Shown here piece by piece: positions 1 to 8,815 of a stretch of 64,000 nucleotides of DNA. Position 1 is the stretch's first letter, and each line of letters opens with the position of its first letter. Position numbers and translations under genes: made by a program. The DNA comes from Paraburkholderia sacchari. GTDB lineage: Bacteria > Pseudomonadota > Gammaproteobacteria > Burkholderiales > Burkholderiaceae. Where the stretch lies: the NCBI RefSeq assembly GCF_000785435.2, contig NZ_JTDB02000010.1:122227-186226 (forward strand), read 5' to 3'. The notes under the pieces are model-generated. The model was not told the origin of the DNA, ran no database searches, and saw nothing but the letters and a program-made list of their open reading frames with translations.

Positions 1-1655
1 CGAGCCATTTCCCGTTCCGCACGGAAGGGGGAAATGAATGACACGAGCGTAATGAGACCTGCATCGACCATCAAACGCGACACCTCGCCGACGCGACGAA
101 TGTTTTCGACGCGGTCTGCTTCGGTGAAGCCCAGATCCTTGTTCAGCCCGTGGCGAACATTGTCGCCATCGAGCAGATACGTGTGACGCCCAAGCGTGTG
201 CAGCTTTTTCTCGACAAGATTGGCGATCGTCGATTTGCCTGCACCAGAGAGCCCCGTGAACCAAAGGACTGCCGGCTTCTGGCCCTTGAGACTCGCGTGC
301 GCGTCCCGGTTGACCTCGATTGCCTGCCAATGGATGTTCTGCGAGCGACGCAGTGCAAAGTGAAGCATCCCTGCGCCAACCGTCGCGTTCGTCAGGCGGT
401 CGATGACGACAAATCCACCTGTATCACGATTCGCCTCGTAGGGGTCAAATGCAACCGCCTGATCGAGATGCAGATTGCAGACGCCGATTTCGTTGAGTTC
501 GAGCGTCTTGGCTGCCAAATGCTCCATCGTGTTGACATTGACTTTGTACTTCGGAGCTGAAACGGTCAAGCCAACGGTCCTCGCCCCGAGCTTCATCAGA
601 TAGGGACGACCGGGCAGCATCGGCTCATCGCTCATCCAGACGATGTTCGCTTCGAACTGGTCGGCGACAGGTGCCGGCTCCTCCGATGTGCTCAGAACAT
701 CACCGCGACTGATGTCAATCTCGTCGCGCAGCGTGATCGTGATCGACTGCCCGGCCACAGCTTTATCGAGGTCGCCGTCGAACGTTACAATGCGATCGAC
801 CGTACTCTCCCTGCCCGAGGGCAGCACACGGATCCGCTGTCCCGGTTTGATGCTGCCGCCCACAACGCGACCCGAAAAGCCCCGGAAATCCAGGTTAGGA
901 CGATTCACCCACTGCACGGGCATTCGGAACGCACCACGCTGAACGACGTCATTGTCGATTTCGACCGTCTCCAGAAATCCCATGAGCGTCGGACCGTGAT
1001 ACCACGGCGTATTCTCACTTGGTGCGGTAATGTTATCGCCTTTTAGCGCCGACATGGGAATTGCTACAAACTGCTCGATTCCGATTTGCTTGGCGAACGC
1101 TCGATACTCTTCAACGATACGGTCAAAGACTTCCTTCGAGTATCCAACCATGTCCAGCTTGTTAATTGCCAGGACAACCTGACGGATTCCAATCAAGGAA
1201 ACCAGGTAGCTGTGTCGACAGGTCTGCGTAAGCACGCCCTTTCGGGCGTCAATCATAAGAATCGCCACGTCTGCGGTCGAAGCGCCGGTAACCATATTGC
1301 GCGTGTACTGCTCGTGGCCCGGCGTATCCGCCACGATGAATTTTCGCCGATCAGTCGAGAAGAAACGATAAGCGACGTCGATCGTAATACCCTGCTCGCG
1401 TTCGGCAGCAAGTCCGTCCACGAGAAGCGCAAAATCGAGCTCTCCGCCTTGCGTTCCCACTTTCTTCGAATCCGACTCGAGCGCCGCGAGCTGGTCCTCG
1501 AACAACATCTTCGACTCGTATAGCAGACGGCCGATGAGGGTACTCTTGCCATCGTCGACACTGCCGCACGTAATGAAACGCAGCAGGCTCTTGTGCTGGT
1601 GAGCTTTGAGATACTGCTCAATATCCTCGGAAATGAGGTCAGAAACGTGTGCCAT
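1..1655 (-). CDS. cysNC: Bifunctional sulfate adenylyltransferase subunit 1 / APS kinase (CysNC), 3' end cut by window
   Basis: GTPase subunit of ATP sulfurylase fused to APS kinase; with CysD it makes APS, which the kinase domain phosphorylates to PAPS. Translating the minus strand from the ATG at 1655 gives an EF-Tu-like N-terminus with the P-loop GSVDDGKSTLIGRL near residue 30. In the same frame around 190-270 lies the CysC P-loop WFTGLSGAGKST. The last visible residues match the FISPFRAERE region of APS kinases, so roughly 80 residues are missing beyond the window edge. The start codon overlaps the cysD stop by one base (taATG), so the two are translationally coupled. The NodQ-like fusion indicates PAPS production rather than only APS. 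Identity is near certain. Confidence 0.93.
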   Translation of the reverse strand, partial: MAHVSDLISEDIEQYLKAHQHKSLLRFITCGSVDDGKSTLIGRLLYESKMLFEDQLAALESDSKKVGTQGGELDFALLVDGLAAEREQGITIDVAYRFFSTDRRKFIVADTPGHEQYTRNMVTGASTADVAILMIDARKGVLTQTCRHSYLVSLIGIRQVVLAINKLDMVGYSKEVFDRIVEEYRAFAKQIGIEQFVAIPMSALKGDNITAPSENTPWYHGPTLMGFLETVEIDNDVVQRGAFRMPVQWVNRPNLDFRGFSGRVVGGSIKPGQRIRVLPSGRESTVDRIVTFDGDLDKAVAGQSITITLRDEIDISRGDVLSTSEEPAPVADQFEANIVWMSDEPMLPGRPYLMKLGARTVGLTVSAPKYKVNVNTMEHLAAKTLELNEIGVCNLHLDQAVAFDPYEANRDTGGFVVIDRLTNATVGAGMLHFALRRSQNIHWQAIEVNRDAHASLKGQKPAVLWFTGLSGAGKSTIANLVEKKLHTLGRHTYLLDGDNVRHGLNKDLGFTEADRVENIRRVGEVSRLMVDAGLITLVSFISPFRAEREMA

Positions 1656-2620
1656 TAGAAGTATCCCTCCTGCTTCTTCTTTTCCATCGAGCCACTAGAA
1701 TCGTGATCGATCAGACGACCCTGCCGCTCTGAAGTCTTCGTCAGAAGCATCTCCTGAATGATCTGGGTCAGTGTCGTAGCCTCGCTTTCCACCGCGCCTG
1801 TGAGGGGATAGCATCCCAAAGTCCGGAAACGGACACTCTTCATCATTGGCTTTTCACCGGCACGCAGCGGCATGCGTTCGTCGTCGACCATGATGAGCAT
1901 GCCGTCTCGCTCGACCACGGGACGCTCCGCTGCATAATAAAGTGGTACGAGCGGAATTTTCTCGAGGTAGATGTATTGCCAGATATCGAGTTCCGTCCAG
2001 TTCGAGATGGGGAACACTCGCATGCTCTCGCCTTTGCTCTTGCGCGCGTTATAGAGGCGCCAGAGTTCGGGGCGTTGCATCTTCGGGTCCCAACGATGTT
2101 GTGCAGAGCGAAACGAAAAAATTCGTTCTTTCGCGCGCGATTTTTCCTCGTCCCGGCGGGCTCCGCCGAAGGCGGTGTCGAAGCCGTATTTGTCCAACGC
2201 TTGCTTCAGACCTTGGGTCTTCCAGATATCGGTATGCACCGCTGATCCATGATCGAACGGATTGATACCCTTCGCCACAGCCTCGGGATTCTGATACGTC
2301 AGGAGATCGAGGCCATGCTTCGAAACCATCTCGTCCCGGAACTTGTACATCTCCTGAAACTTCCAGGTAGTATCGACATGCAGCAGGCGGAACGGTGGCT
2401 TGGATGGATAGAACGCCTTCATCGCCAAATGAAGGAGCACAGAGCTATCCTTGCCGATCGAGTAAAGCATCACGGGATTCTCGGAATCCGATACCGCCTC
2501 GCGCATAATATCAATCGCTTCGGCCTCGAGGCGTTGCAGGTGGGTGAGCGTAGTCGTCTCTGATTCTTTGCTTCGCGACGGCTCCGGCTCACCGATGACC
2601 TTTTCGCTCTCAATTAGCAT
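1655..2620 (-). CDS. cysD: Sulfate adenylyltransferase subunit 2 (CysD)
   Basis: Catalytic subunit of ATP sulfurylase (sulfate + ATP to APS), a PAPS-reductase-type PP-loop protein. The PP-loop reads YSIGKDSSVLLHLAMKAF near residue 55. The conserved FGGARRDEEKSRAKER, SNWTELDIWQY and RFRTLGCYPLTGAV blocks follow in order, and the protein ends KKKQEGYF as usual for CysD. At 321 residues it carries about 20 more at the N-terminus than typical. It is first in an operon with cysNC. A copy of the cluster-wide regulatory box lies about 165 bp upstream, oriented toward this gene, which would place sulfate activation under the steroid regulator. Confidence 0.95.
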   Translation of the reverse strand: MLIESEKVIGEPEPSRSKESETTTLTHLQRLEAEAIDIMREAVSDSENPVMLYSIGKDSSVLLHLAMKAFYPSKPPFRLLHVDTTWKFQEMYKFRDEMVSKHGLDLLTYQNPEAVAKGINPFDHGSAVHTDIWKTQGLKQALDKYGFDTAFGGARRDEEKSRAKERIFSFRSAQHRWDPKMQRPELWRLYNARKSKGESMRVFPISNWTELDIWQYIYLEKIPLVPLYYAAERPVVERDGMLIMVDDERMPLRAGEKPMMKSVRFRTLGCYPLTGAVESEATTLTQIIQEMLLTKTSERQGRLIDHDSSGSMEKKKQEGYF

Positions 2621-2784
2621 AACTAATCCTTGTTCAAGTTAATGCCATTTCCTCGATTCTCGAATTCCCATCGAGCCCGGCGTATATCAACCATTTGACG
2701 ACGACATACAGTTCCCTGAAGGACACATGCACATCACAAACATTTGTCGCTTATGGGTAAGTTACGAGATAGTTGCTATTAGCT

Positions 2785-2802
2785 CATCGTCCGACCGGAC
2801 TA
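2785..2802 (-). promoter_or_regulatory. Steroid-regulon box upstream of cysD
   Basis: Plus strand reads CATCGTCC GACC GGACTA, with a perfect GTCC-N4-GGAC core. Read on the minus strand toward cysD, a -10-like hexamer TAACTT begins exactly 20 nt after the box (2764-2759), as at the other copies. The predicted 5' UTR is about 130 nt. No other gene starts nearby on that strand. Confidence 0.72.
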
Positions 2803-3100
2803 TGAACGGCGCTTTTTGTCACGAGCTAAAAGTGAGTGTCGAACGTCGGCATCGATGCCTATGGAGTGCCCCCCGAGCAGTCGGATAGCACGGCCGTCGC
2901 TGCCTCCAGGAACCGCGCGACCCTTTAGCGACTGAATTTGAACGTGATCCGGGGGTTGCGGTTGAATACCGTTATCGGGTAAACACGGACTCGGATCTAC
3001 AATGCATGGTGATTTGCCGAGGCCCACCATGGTGGGCCGACGGCGGATACCGACGTGGTATCCAGCAGGAAGGGAAATAGCGCTTTGGAACCGCCGCGCT
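2803..3100. other. Gap between the catabolic operon end and the cysD box
   Basis: No convincing gene is seen in this stretch. It holds the 3' flank of the 14-gene catabolic operon and a perfect 18-bp palindrome at 3021-3038. Open frames crossing it have no family resemblance and read through the maoC gene antisense. Confidence 0.6.
3021..3038 (-). terminator. Possible hairpin terminator of the hsaC-maoC operon
   Basis: GGCCCACCA TGGTGGGCC is a perfect palindrome that can fold with a CATG loop, about 60 nt past the maoC stop. No U-run follows it, so termination is only inferred from position. Confidence 0.35.
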
Positions 3101-3559
3101 TCAATCGAAATAGTATCGGCTGATGGTATCTGCAACGCAGGCTGGCCGTTCATTCCCCTCGATTTCGATCGTCACACGGATAGTTGCCTGGACGCCGCCA
3201 TCAAATCGCTCGGCGCGTGTAATTTCGCCCCGTGCACGCACTCGCGCACCGACCGGCACAGCGGCCGGAAAGCGCACACGGTCGCAACCGTAATTGATCC
3301 CCATGCGCATACGGACGTCGACCAGTTGGGAAAGGAAATAGCTGCCTGCCAACGAAAGGGTAAGGTAACCGTGCGCGATACATCCTCCGAACGGTCCTTC
3401 AGCTGCACGCTCTGGGTCCACGTGTATCCACTGATGATCGTTTGTGGCTCCCGCGAACTCGGTGACACGGCCTTGCTCCATCTCGAGCCACGCCGTCACG
3501 CCAAGGTCCTTGCCAACCGCCTCGACAATTTCGTCAGCAGAATGGAAAACCATAGTCAT
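3101..3559 (-). CDS. MaoC-like (R)-specific enoyl-CoA hydratase
   Basis: Hot-dog-fold hydratase of 152 residues. The MaoC hydratase signature is clear: FAGATNDHQWIHVDPERA (the Asp and His of the D-x4-H dyad) near residues 36-53, followed by the GGCIAHGYLTLSL helix. It would hydrate a trans-enoyl-CoA from a ring-C/D intermediate. It is the last gene of the operon, 12 bp after ipdF, with GAGGAG upstream of its ATG. The exact substrate is not known; related MaoC genes lie beside ipd genes in other steroid degraders. Confidence 0.87.
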   Translation of the reverse strand: MTMVFHSADEIVEAVGKDLGVTAWLEMEQGRVTEFAGATNDHQWIHVDPERAAEGPFGGCIAHGYLTLSLAGSYFLSQLVDVRMRMGINYGCDRVRFPAAVPVGARVRARGEITRAERFDGGVQATIRVTIEIEGNERPACVADTISRYYFD

Positions 3560-3571
3560 ATCACTGACTCC

Positions 3572-4363
3572 TCAAGCCCGTTGACTGCTTGCCGAGATCA
3601 CTTCACCGACAAGATAAGATGCGTAGTCGCTGGCGAGAAACACCGCAATATTCGCCATTTCCCACACTTCGGCGGGTCGCCCGAATGCCTCGTTGGAGGC
3701 CAATGCCGAAAGCAGCTGCTCGTCTGCGGTCTTCTTCAGGAACGCGTGCATAGCGATGCTTGGGGAGATGGCATTTATCCGAATTCCATATTCCGCCGCT
3801 TCGAGTGCACTGCACCTTGTGAGCGCCATGACCCCAGCCTTGGCCGCCGCGTAGTGCGCCTGTTCCCTTTGTGCACGCCACCCGAGAACAGACGCATTAT
3901 TAATAATGGCTCCCTTGCCGCGAGGCTGCATCAACTTCAGCATGGCTCTCGTCATCCGGAAGGTGCCGTTAAGCGAAACGTCGATCACCTTGAGCCACTC
4001 CTCGTCGCTCATCTCGGTCACACGCTTCTGCCCACCCAGGCCCGCGTTATTGAAGAGAATATCCGTTCCACCCAGTTTCTCCTCCGCTTCGTTCACCAAG
4101 GCCTGCACCTGATCCTCCTGCGTCACGTCGCATACCAGGGTGTAGATACGGTCAAAACCCGTTTCCTCTCGCAAGCGACCGGCAGCCTCGTCCAACCGAC
4201 GTGCATGGACATCCGACAAAAATAGCGCCCGCACGCCTTCCTCTGCGAAGCGCCTCGCGGTTGCATATCCAATACCGCCACCCGCTGCGGCCGTTACCAG
4301 CGCGGACTTTCCTTGCAGCAAATTGTGACCAGAGACATAAGCCGGAATCGAACTGGCATTCAT
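3572..4363 (-). CDS. ipdF: Short-chain dehydrogenase IpdF (HIP ring degradation)
   Basis: NAD(P)-dependent SDR of 263 residues. It carries TAAAGGGIG (cofactor loop), NNAGLGG and the catalytic Ser...YAAAK segment within NNASVLGWRAQ. The sequence closely resembles my recollection of mycobacterial IpdF (Rv3559c), including the distinctive ASVLGWRAQ and RINAISPSIA stretches. IpdF oxidises the 5-hydroxyl of the HIP-CoA intermediate during C/D-ring degradation. It lies between an acyl-CoA dehydrogenase and maoC in the same operon, with AAGGTGGAGAG before the ATG. Confidence 0.88.
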   Translation of the reverse strand: MNASSIPAYVSGHNLLQGKSALVTAAAGGGIGYATARRFAEEGVRALFLSDVHARRLDEAAGRLREETGFDRIYTLVCDVTQEDQVQALVNEAEEKLGGTDILFNNAGLGGQKRVTEMSDEEWLKVIDVSLNGTFRMTRAMLKLMQPRGKGAIINNASVLGWRAQREQAHYAAAKAGVMALTRCSALEAAEYGIRINAISPSIAMHAFLKKTADEQLLSALASNEAFGRPAEVWEMANIAVFLASDYASYLVGEVISASSQRA

Positions 4364-4382
4364 ATTGCACTCTCCACCTTGC

Positions 4383-5573
4383 TTAACGGGACGGGCGCGG
4401 CTCCTTGGGCATACCCAGCGCGCGTTCCGAGATAATGTTCAGTTGCACTTCGTTGGTACCTGCGACAATCGTGTCTGATCGACTGAACAGGAAAACCTGC
4501 TGCAGCCGCGTTCGCGAGAAATCGTCAATCAGGATGTCGCCCTCCGGTCCGAGCGCATCCATCGCAAGCTTTCCGAGGTCGCGATGCCAGTTTGACCAGT
4601 AATACTTGATGATGTAGCCCTCCCTCGAGAGGCTGCCATCAGCTCCGCCGGACAGTGTGCGCAGCGTGTTGTAATGCATAACCTTCAGGCCCATCCACGC
4701 CTGTGCGATGCGCGTGCGAATCGACGGGTCTCGATCAGAACCCGTCTCTCGCGCTGCCTTGCAGACCAACTCGAGCTGGTGTTCAAAATGCATCTGCATG
4801 CCGATCCAGGACAACCCGCGCTCAAATCCGAGCAGCGCCATCGCGACCTTCCAACCCTCACCGGGTTGCCCGACGACGTTTTTCGCAGGTGCTCGCGCGC
4901 CGTTGAAAAACACCTCATTAAATTCGCTGGTACCGGTCATTTGCCGGATCGGACGCACTTCGACCCCGTCCTGATTGAGATCGACCAGCAGGAAAATGAG
5001 ACCGTGGTGCCCCTTTGAGCCAGGTTCACAGCGCGCGACAACAAAAATCCATTGCGACTCGTGTGCGAGCGATGTCCAGACCTTCTGGCCGTCGATAATC
5101 CAATCGCCGGTGGAGGGATCTTGGCGCGCCCTCGTCTGAACGTTAGCGAGATCTGAGCCGGCGCCAGGTTCAGAATAACCTTGGCACCAGTATTCCGATC
5201 CGTTAACGATTCCTGGGAGAAAACGCTTCTTTTGTTCCTCTGTTCCGTACGCGATGAGCGTAGGACCAAGCAACGTCTCCCCAAGATGCCCGATGTGGCC
5301 CGGGCCACCGGCACGCGCGTACTCCTCGTGAAAGATGATCTGCTGGGCGACCGTCAAGCCCCTGCCGCCGTATTCCTGCGGCCATCCCACGCATGTCCAG
5401 TTCCCGCGCGCGAGTTCCTGCTCCCACTCCTTGCGCAGTTCCGGATATGCGTCCTCATCGCCCGCACCACCACGATGGCGCAAGCATTCGAATTTACCCG
5501 TCAAATGCTCGCGCATCCATTCGGCGACCTCCGTTCTGAACACGTGGTCCTGATCTGTGATTCCGATTTGCAT
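4383..5573 (-). CDS. Acyl-CoA dehydrogenase, FadE30/ScdC1-like subunit
   Basis: FAD-dependent acyl-CoA dehydrogenase of 396 residues, with the CQGYSEPGAGSD loop near residue 132 and the C-terminal AGTNEVQ...ERALGMP FAD-binding block. It pairs with the shorter dehydrogenase just upstream, the arrangement of heteromeric (alpha2beta2) steroid acyl-CoA dehydrogenases. Position beside ipdF matches mycobacterial fadE30, whose product desaturates HIP-CoA. The ATG at 5573 was chosen because AGGAA lies correctly upstream; a GTG 21 bp earlier has no such site. Subunit assignment is by resemblance and context. Confidence 0.88.
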   Translation of the reverse strand: MQIGITDQDHVFRTEVAEWMREHLTGKFECLRHRGGAGDEDAYPELRKEWEQELARGNWTCVGWPQEYGGRGLTVAQQIIFHEEYARAGGPGHIGHLGETLLGPTLIAYGTEEQKKRFLPGIVNGSEYWCQGYSEPGAGSDLANVQTRARQDPSTGDWIIDGQKVWTSLAHESQWIFVVARCEPGSKGHHGLIFLLVDLNQDGVEVRPIRQMTGTSEFNEVFFNGARAPAKNVVGQPGEGWKVAMALLGFERGLSWIGMQMHFEHQLELVCKAARETGSDRDPSIRTRIAQAWMGLKVMHYNTLRTLSGGADGSLSREGYIIKYYWSNWHRDLGKLAMDALGPEGDILIDDFSRTRLQQVFLFSRSDTIVAGTNEVQLNIISERALGMPKEPRPSR

Positions 5574-5618
5574 GACTGTTCCTGTGAATATCACCCGAGC
5601 ATCAGGTATGCGCCAGAG

Positions 5619-6767
5619 TCAGTTGACGCCCAGCAGCGTATCGGCAACCCTCTGCCTCCATCGATCCGGCGAGCCGAACCAATGAGACGAGGCTTGCGCC
5701 CGTTTGAAATACAGATGCGGGTCGTATTCCCAAGTAAAGCCTACGCCGCCGTGCAGCTGAATGGCCTCCTGCGCGCAAAAGTATGCGGTGTCGGACGCAA
5801 ACGTCTTTACGCACGCGGCCTCCATAAGCAAGTCGTCGGTCGCAATACTCTCGGCAGCGGCACGCGAAGCACCGAAGACAGCGGAGCGAGTTGCTTCGAT
5901 TTTCACCATCATTTCCGCACAACGGTGCTTCACAGCCTGGAAAGCGTTGATGGTCCGACCGAACTGAACTCGCTCGGATGCGTACGTCAGCGTCAAATCG
6001 AGACACTGCTGCGCAACCCCAAGCTGCTCCGCCGCCAATGCAATCGCACAGAGCGCATGGACACGCGACAACGACTGCTCGAGATCGGCGCCGACTGCGA
6101 TCAGTGCATCGGCGGGCACGGGCACGTCATCGAGATCAACTTGCGCTACACGCCGCGTACGGTCGATCGAATCGTGCTCAGTGGCACGGAGTCCTTGTCG
6201 ATCGCGAGGAACAGCGAACAGGGCGAGTTCGCCACCAAGGCGCGCAACAAGGAGCAGTAACGACGCTGAGGCGCCATCTGGCACATGACGAAAGCTGCCC
6301 TTGATGCTGTATCCGCTAGCATTGCCTGACGCAATCGCAGTCACCCGAGCCGGATCCCATTCAATGCCAGATCCACCGAGCCCAACGGTAACCGTTAGCT
6401 CCCCAGACGCGATCCTTGGCAGATACGAATCCTTCGCTTGCGGGCTGCCACACTCAATGAGTGTTGTCGCCCCCATCACAGCGGTGCTGAAGAATGGTGA
6501 GCACAAAAGCCGGCGCCCCATTTGTTCAAGGATGAGCGTCAGTTCGATCCATCCGAGCCCGATACCGCCGTTTGCTTCCGGCACGTGCGTCGCCGCCCAC
6601 CCGAGTTCAGCCGCGATTGCCTTCCAGATCGATTCGTCGTATCCATTCGCGGTCTCCAATGCCTTGCGAACCGCTTCCGACGTGCAACGTTCCGTCAGAT
6701 ACGCCTCAGCAGCATCACGTACCATCTGCTGGTCGGCAGTCAGCGCGAAATCAGCTCTGGTATTCAT
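5619..6767 (-). CDS. Acyl-CoA dehydrogenase, partner subunit (ScdC2-like)
   Basis: Second member of the first acyl-CoA dehydrogenase pair, 382 residues. N-terminal, middle and C-terminal domains are visible, ending with IQLHGGVGFTWEYD, where the catalytic Glu sits in many such enzymes. It lacks the AGTNEVQ FAD block of its neighbour, supporting a shared active site. The ATG overlaps the preceding SDR stop (ATGA at 6767-6764), which fixes the start and indicates translational coupling. It probably oxidises a ring-C/D acyl-CoA; the substrate is inferred. Confidence 0.87.
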   Translation of the reverse strand: MNTRADFALTADQQMVRDAAEAYLTERCTSEAVRKALETANGYDESIWKAIAAELGWAATHVPEANGGIGLGWIELTLILEQMGRRLLCSPFFSTAVMGATTLIECGSPQAKDSYLPRIASGELTVTVGLGGSGIEWDPARVTAIASGNASGYSIKGSFRHVPDGASASLLLLVARLGGELALFAVPRDRQGLRATEHDSIDRTRRVAQVDLDDVPVPADALIAVGADLEQSLSRVHALCAIALAAEQLGVAQQCLDLTLTYASERVQFGRTINAFQAVKHRCAEMMVKIEATRSAVFGASRAAAESIATDDLLMEAACVKTFASDTAYFCAQEAIQLHGGVGFTWEYDPHLYFKRAQASSHWFGSPDRWRQRVADTLLGVN

Positions 6768-7642
6768 GTGCCATAAACCTTTTGCGCGGGGACCGAACGG
6801 TCGACGAGCGTGCTGACCACAGCGTTCAGCTCTTCCGGCGTCCAGCGAGCTCGCTTGTCCTCGACTGGCCCCGTACGCCATCCGTCGGCGACCGAGATTT
6901 TGCCGCCCGACGCCTCAAAGACACGACCTGTCACGTGCTTCGACAACGAGCTCGCCAGCCACACGACGAGCGGCGCAACGTTGGCCGGATCCCAGAAGTC
7001 AAAACTGCCGTCTTCGGGCTTTTTGACAACATCCGGCATCGCGCTTTCCGTCATCGAGGTGCGCGCAGCTGGAGCAACAGCGTTGGAAGTGATTCCATAT
7101 CGCCCCAGCTCTGCGGACTGAACGAGAGTCAGTGCGCAAATGCCTGCCTTGGCCGTCGAATAGTTTGATTGACCAATGGATCCTTGCAGACCGGCCCCAG
7201 AGCTCGTGTTAATCAGTCGAGCATCGACCTGATGCCCCGCTTTGGAGAGGTCGCGCCACCTGCGGGCGAGCACATTAGAGAGGCAGAAGTGGCCCTTAAG
7301 GTGTACACGCATTACCTCGTCCCAGTCGTCTTCCGAGAGGCTGACGAACATCCGGTCCCGAAGGTTACCCGCGTTGTTCACGAGCGCGTGGACTTCGCCG
7401 AATTTCTCCACAGCTTCGTTCACGATTCGATCGGCACCCGCGATACTCGTAATGTCGTCCGAGTTGGCGATCGCTACACCTCCACGCGCGCTAATCTCGT
7501 TCACCACGGAGTCCGCCGCGTCGCTTCGGATGTCGTTGACAACAACCTTGGCGCCCGCTTCTGCAAGAGCCAACGCATATGCCCGTCCCAAGCCGCCACC
7601 GGAACCCGTAATAATCACAGTCCGCTGTTCACAAATTGCCAT
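6764..7642 (-). CDS. Short-chain dehydrogenase, 3-hydroxyacyl-CoA type
   Basis: SDR of 292 residues with TGSGGGLGRAYAL (cofactor loop), NNAG and the catalytic Ser plus YSTAK. A roughly 30-residue C-terminal extension after the SDR core resembles the dehydrogenase module of peroxisomal multifunctional enzyme type 2. It probably oxidises a 3-hydroxyacyl-CoA from the B-, C- or D-ring beta-oxidation rounds, comparable with mycobacterial Rv3548c or Comamonas ScdG-type enzymes. The start at 7642 follows GAGGG and gives an 11-bp gap to fadA6. Confidence 0.83.
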   Translation of the reverse strand: MAICEQRTVIITGSGGGLGRAYALALAEAGAKVVVNDIRSDAADSVVNEISARGGVAIANSDDITSIAGADRIVNEAVEKFGEVHALVNNAGNLRDRMFVSLSEDDWDEVMRVHLKGHFCLSNVLARRWRDLSKAGHQVDARLINTSSGAGLQGSIGQSNYSTAKAGICALTLVQSAELGRYGITSNAVAPAARTSMTESAMPDVVKKPEDGSFDFWDPANVAPLVVWLASSLSKHVTGRVFEASGGKISVADGWRTGPVEDKRARWTPEELNAVVSTLVDRSVPAQKVYGT

Positions 7643-7653
7643 AATTCTTACCC

Positions 7654-8808
7654 TCACCCAAGGCGTTCGATAATGGTTACATTGGCTTGGCCGCCGCCTT
7701 CGCACATCGTCTGCATGCCGTAGCGCCCGCCGGTCCGCTCGAGTTCGTGGAGCAACGTCGTCATCAGCTTCGCGCCAGTCGCGCCCAACGGATGACCAAG
7801 TGCGATGGCACCACCGTTGACATTCGTCTTTTCATGGGGGAAGCCGGTCTCTTTCAACCAAGCCTGAACGACTGACGCAAAAGCTTCATTGATCTCCACG
7901 AGGTCAATGTCCTGCAGGCTAAGCCCCGCCTTCTTGAGCGCAGCCGCTGTCGCGGGAATCGGCGCAGTAAGATGCCAAATCGGGTCATCCGCGAGGACAC
8001 TCATGTGCCTGATTCGCGCGCGGGGCTTGAGGTCATAGCGCTTGAGCGCCGCCTCTGACACGATCAACACTGCCGACGCTGCATCGCACGTTTGGCTCGA
8101 TACTGCAGCAGTGATCTTGCTAAATTCTGGCGCCACCGGCTGAAGCGTCGCCATTTTTTCAAGCGTGGTCTGGCGTGGCGTCTCATCCTTCGAAAGGCCG
8201 GCGATAGGAGAGATCTCGCGATCAAAGCGTCCTTCGTCAATCGCTTGCAGCGCGCGCCGATGACTTTCGAGCGCGAACGCCTCCATGTCAGAGCGAGACA
8301 ACTCCCACTTGTCGGCAATGATCTGAGCGGCGTAGAACTGATTCACCGGTTGATCGCCAAAACGTGCTTTCCAACCCTGACTGCCCGAGAACGGATCAGT
8401 GAAGCCAAGCGGCTGTGCTGCCGTCATCGCATAGGCGATCGGGACAAGGCTCATGTTCTGCACGCCGCCAACGGCGACGACGTCCTGCGTCCCGCTCATC
8501 ACAGCCTGGGCTGCGAAATGTAGCGCCTGCTGCGACGACCCACACGCGCGATCAATCACCGTACCGGGCACATGGACCGGCAAGCCCGCAGCAAGCCACG
8601 ACGATCGACTGATAACCCCGGCGTTTGGCCCGACAGCATCGACGCAACCAAACACTACGTCGTCGTAGTCTTCGGCCGGAATCGAATTCCGCTCAACCAG
8701 GGTCTTCAGAACATGTGCACCCAGGTCGGCAGGGTGAACTTGCGACAGGCTACCGCCGCGTTTTCCCGTCGGGGTGCGCAATGCGTCTACGATATACGCT
8801 TCCGGCAT
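7654..8808 (-). CDS. fadA6: Steroid ring thiolase FadA6
   Basis: Acetyl-CoA acyltransferase of 384 residues that removes acetyl-CoA late in ring degradation. The nucleophilic Cys is in DRACGSSQQAL, followed by EINEAFA, ALGHPLGATGA (catalytic His) and the C-terminal MCEGGGQAN Cys. The N-terminal VDALRTPTGKRGG and CGSSQQAL segments are typical of FadA6 of the KstR2-type HIP regulon. The start MPEAY at 8808 begins where family members begin; longer in-frame starts would overlap the upstream dehydrogenase gene. It lies between an acyl-CoA dehydrogenase and an SDR. Confidence 0.9.
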   Translation of the reverse strand: MPEAYIVDALRTPTGKRGGSLSQVHPADLGAHVLKTLVERNSIPAEDYDDVVFGCVDAVGPNAGVISRSSWLAAGLPVHVPGTVIDRACGSSQQALHFAAQAVMSGTQDVVAVGGVQNMSLVPIAYAMTAAQPLGFTDPFSGSQGWKARFGDQPVNQFYAAQIIADKWELSRSDMEAFALESHRRALQAIDEGRFDREISPIAGLSKDETPRQTTLEKMATLQPVAPEFSKITAAVSSQTCDAASAVLIVSEAALKRYDLKPRARIRHMSVLADDPIWHLTAPIPATAAALKKAGLSLQDIDLVEINEAFASVVQAWLKETGFPHEKTNVNGGAIALGHPLGATGAKLMTTLLHELERTGGRYGMQTMCEGGGQANVTIIERLG

Positions 8809-8815
8809 TGTTACC

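Noticed and set aside
3002..4225. Long plus-strand open frame of about 400 codons opposite maoC and ipdF
   Set aside because: It runs antisense to two well-supported genes, has no family features and no ribosome binding site; it is a by-product of GC-rich codon use on the other strand.
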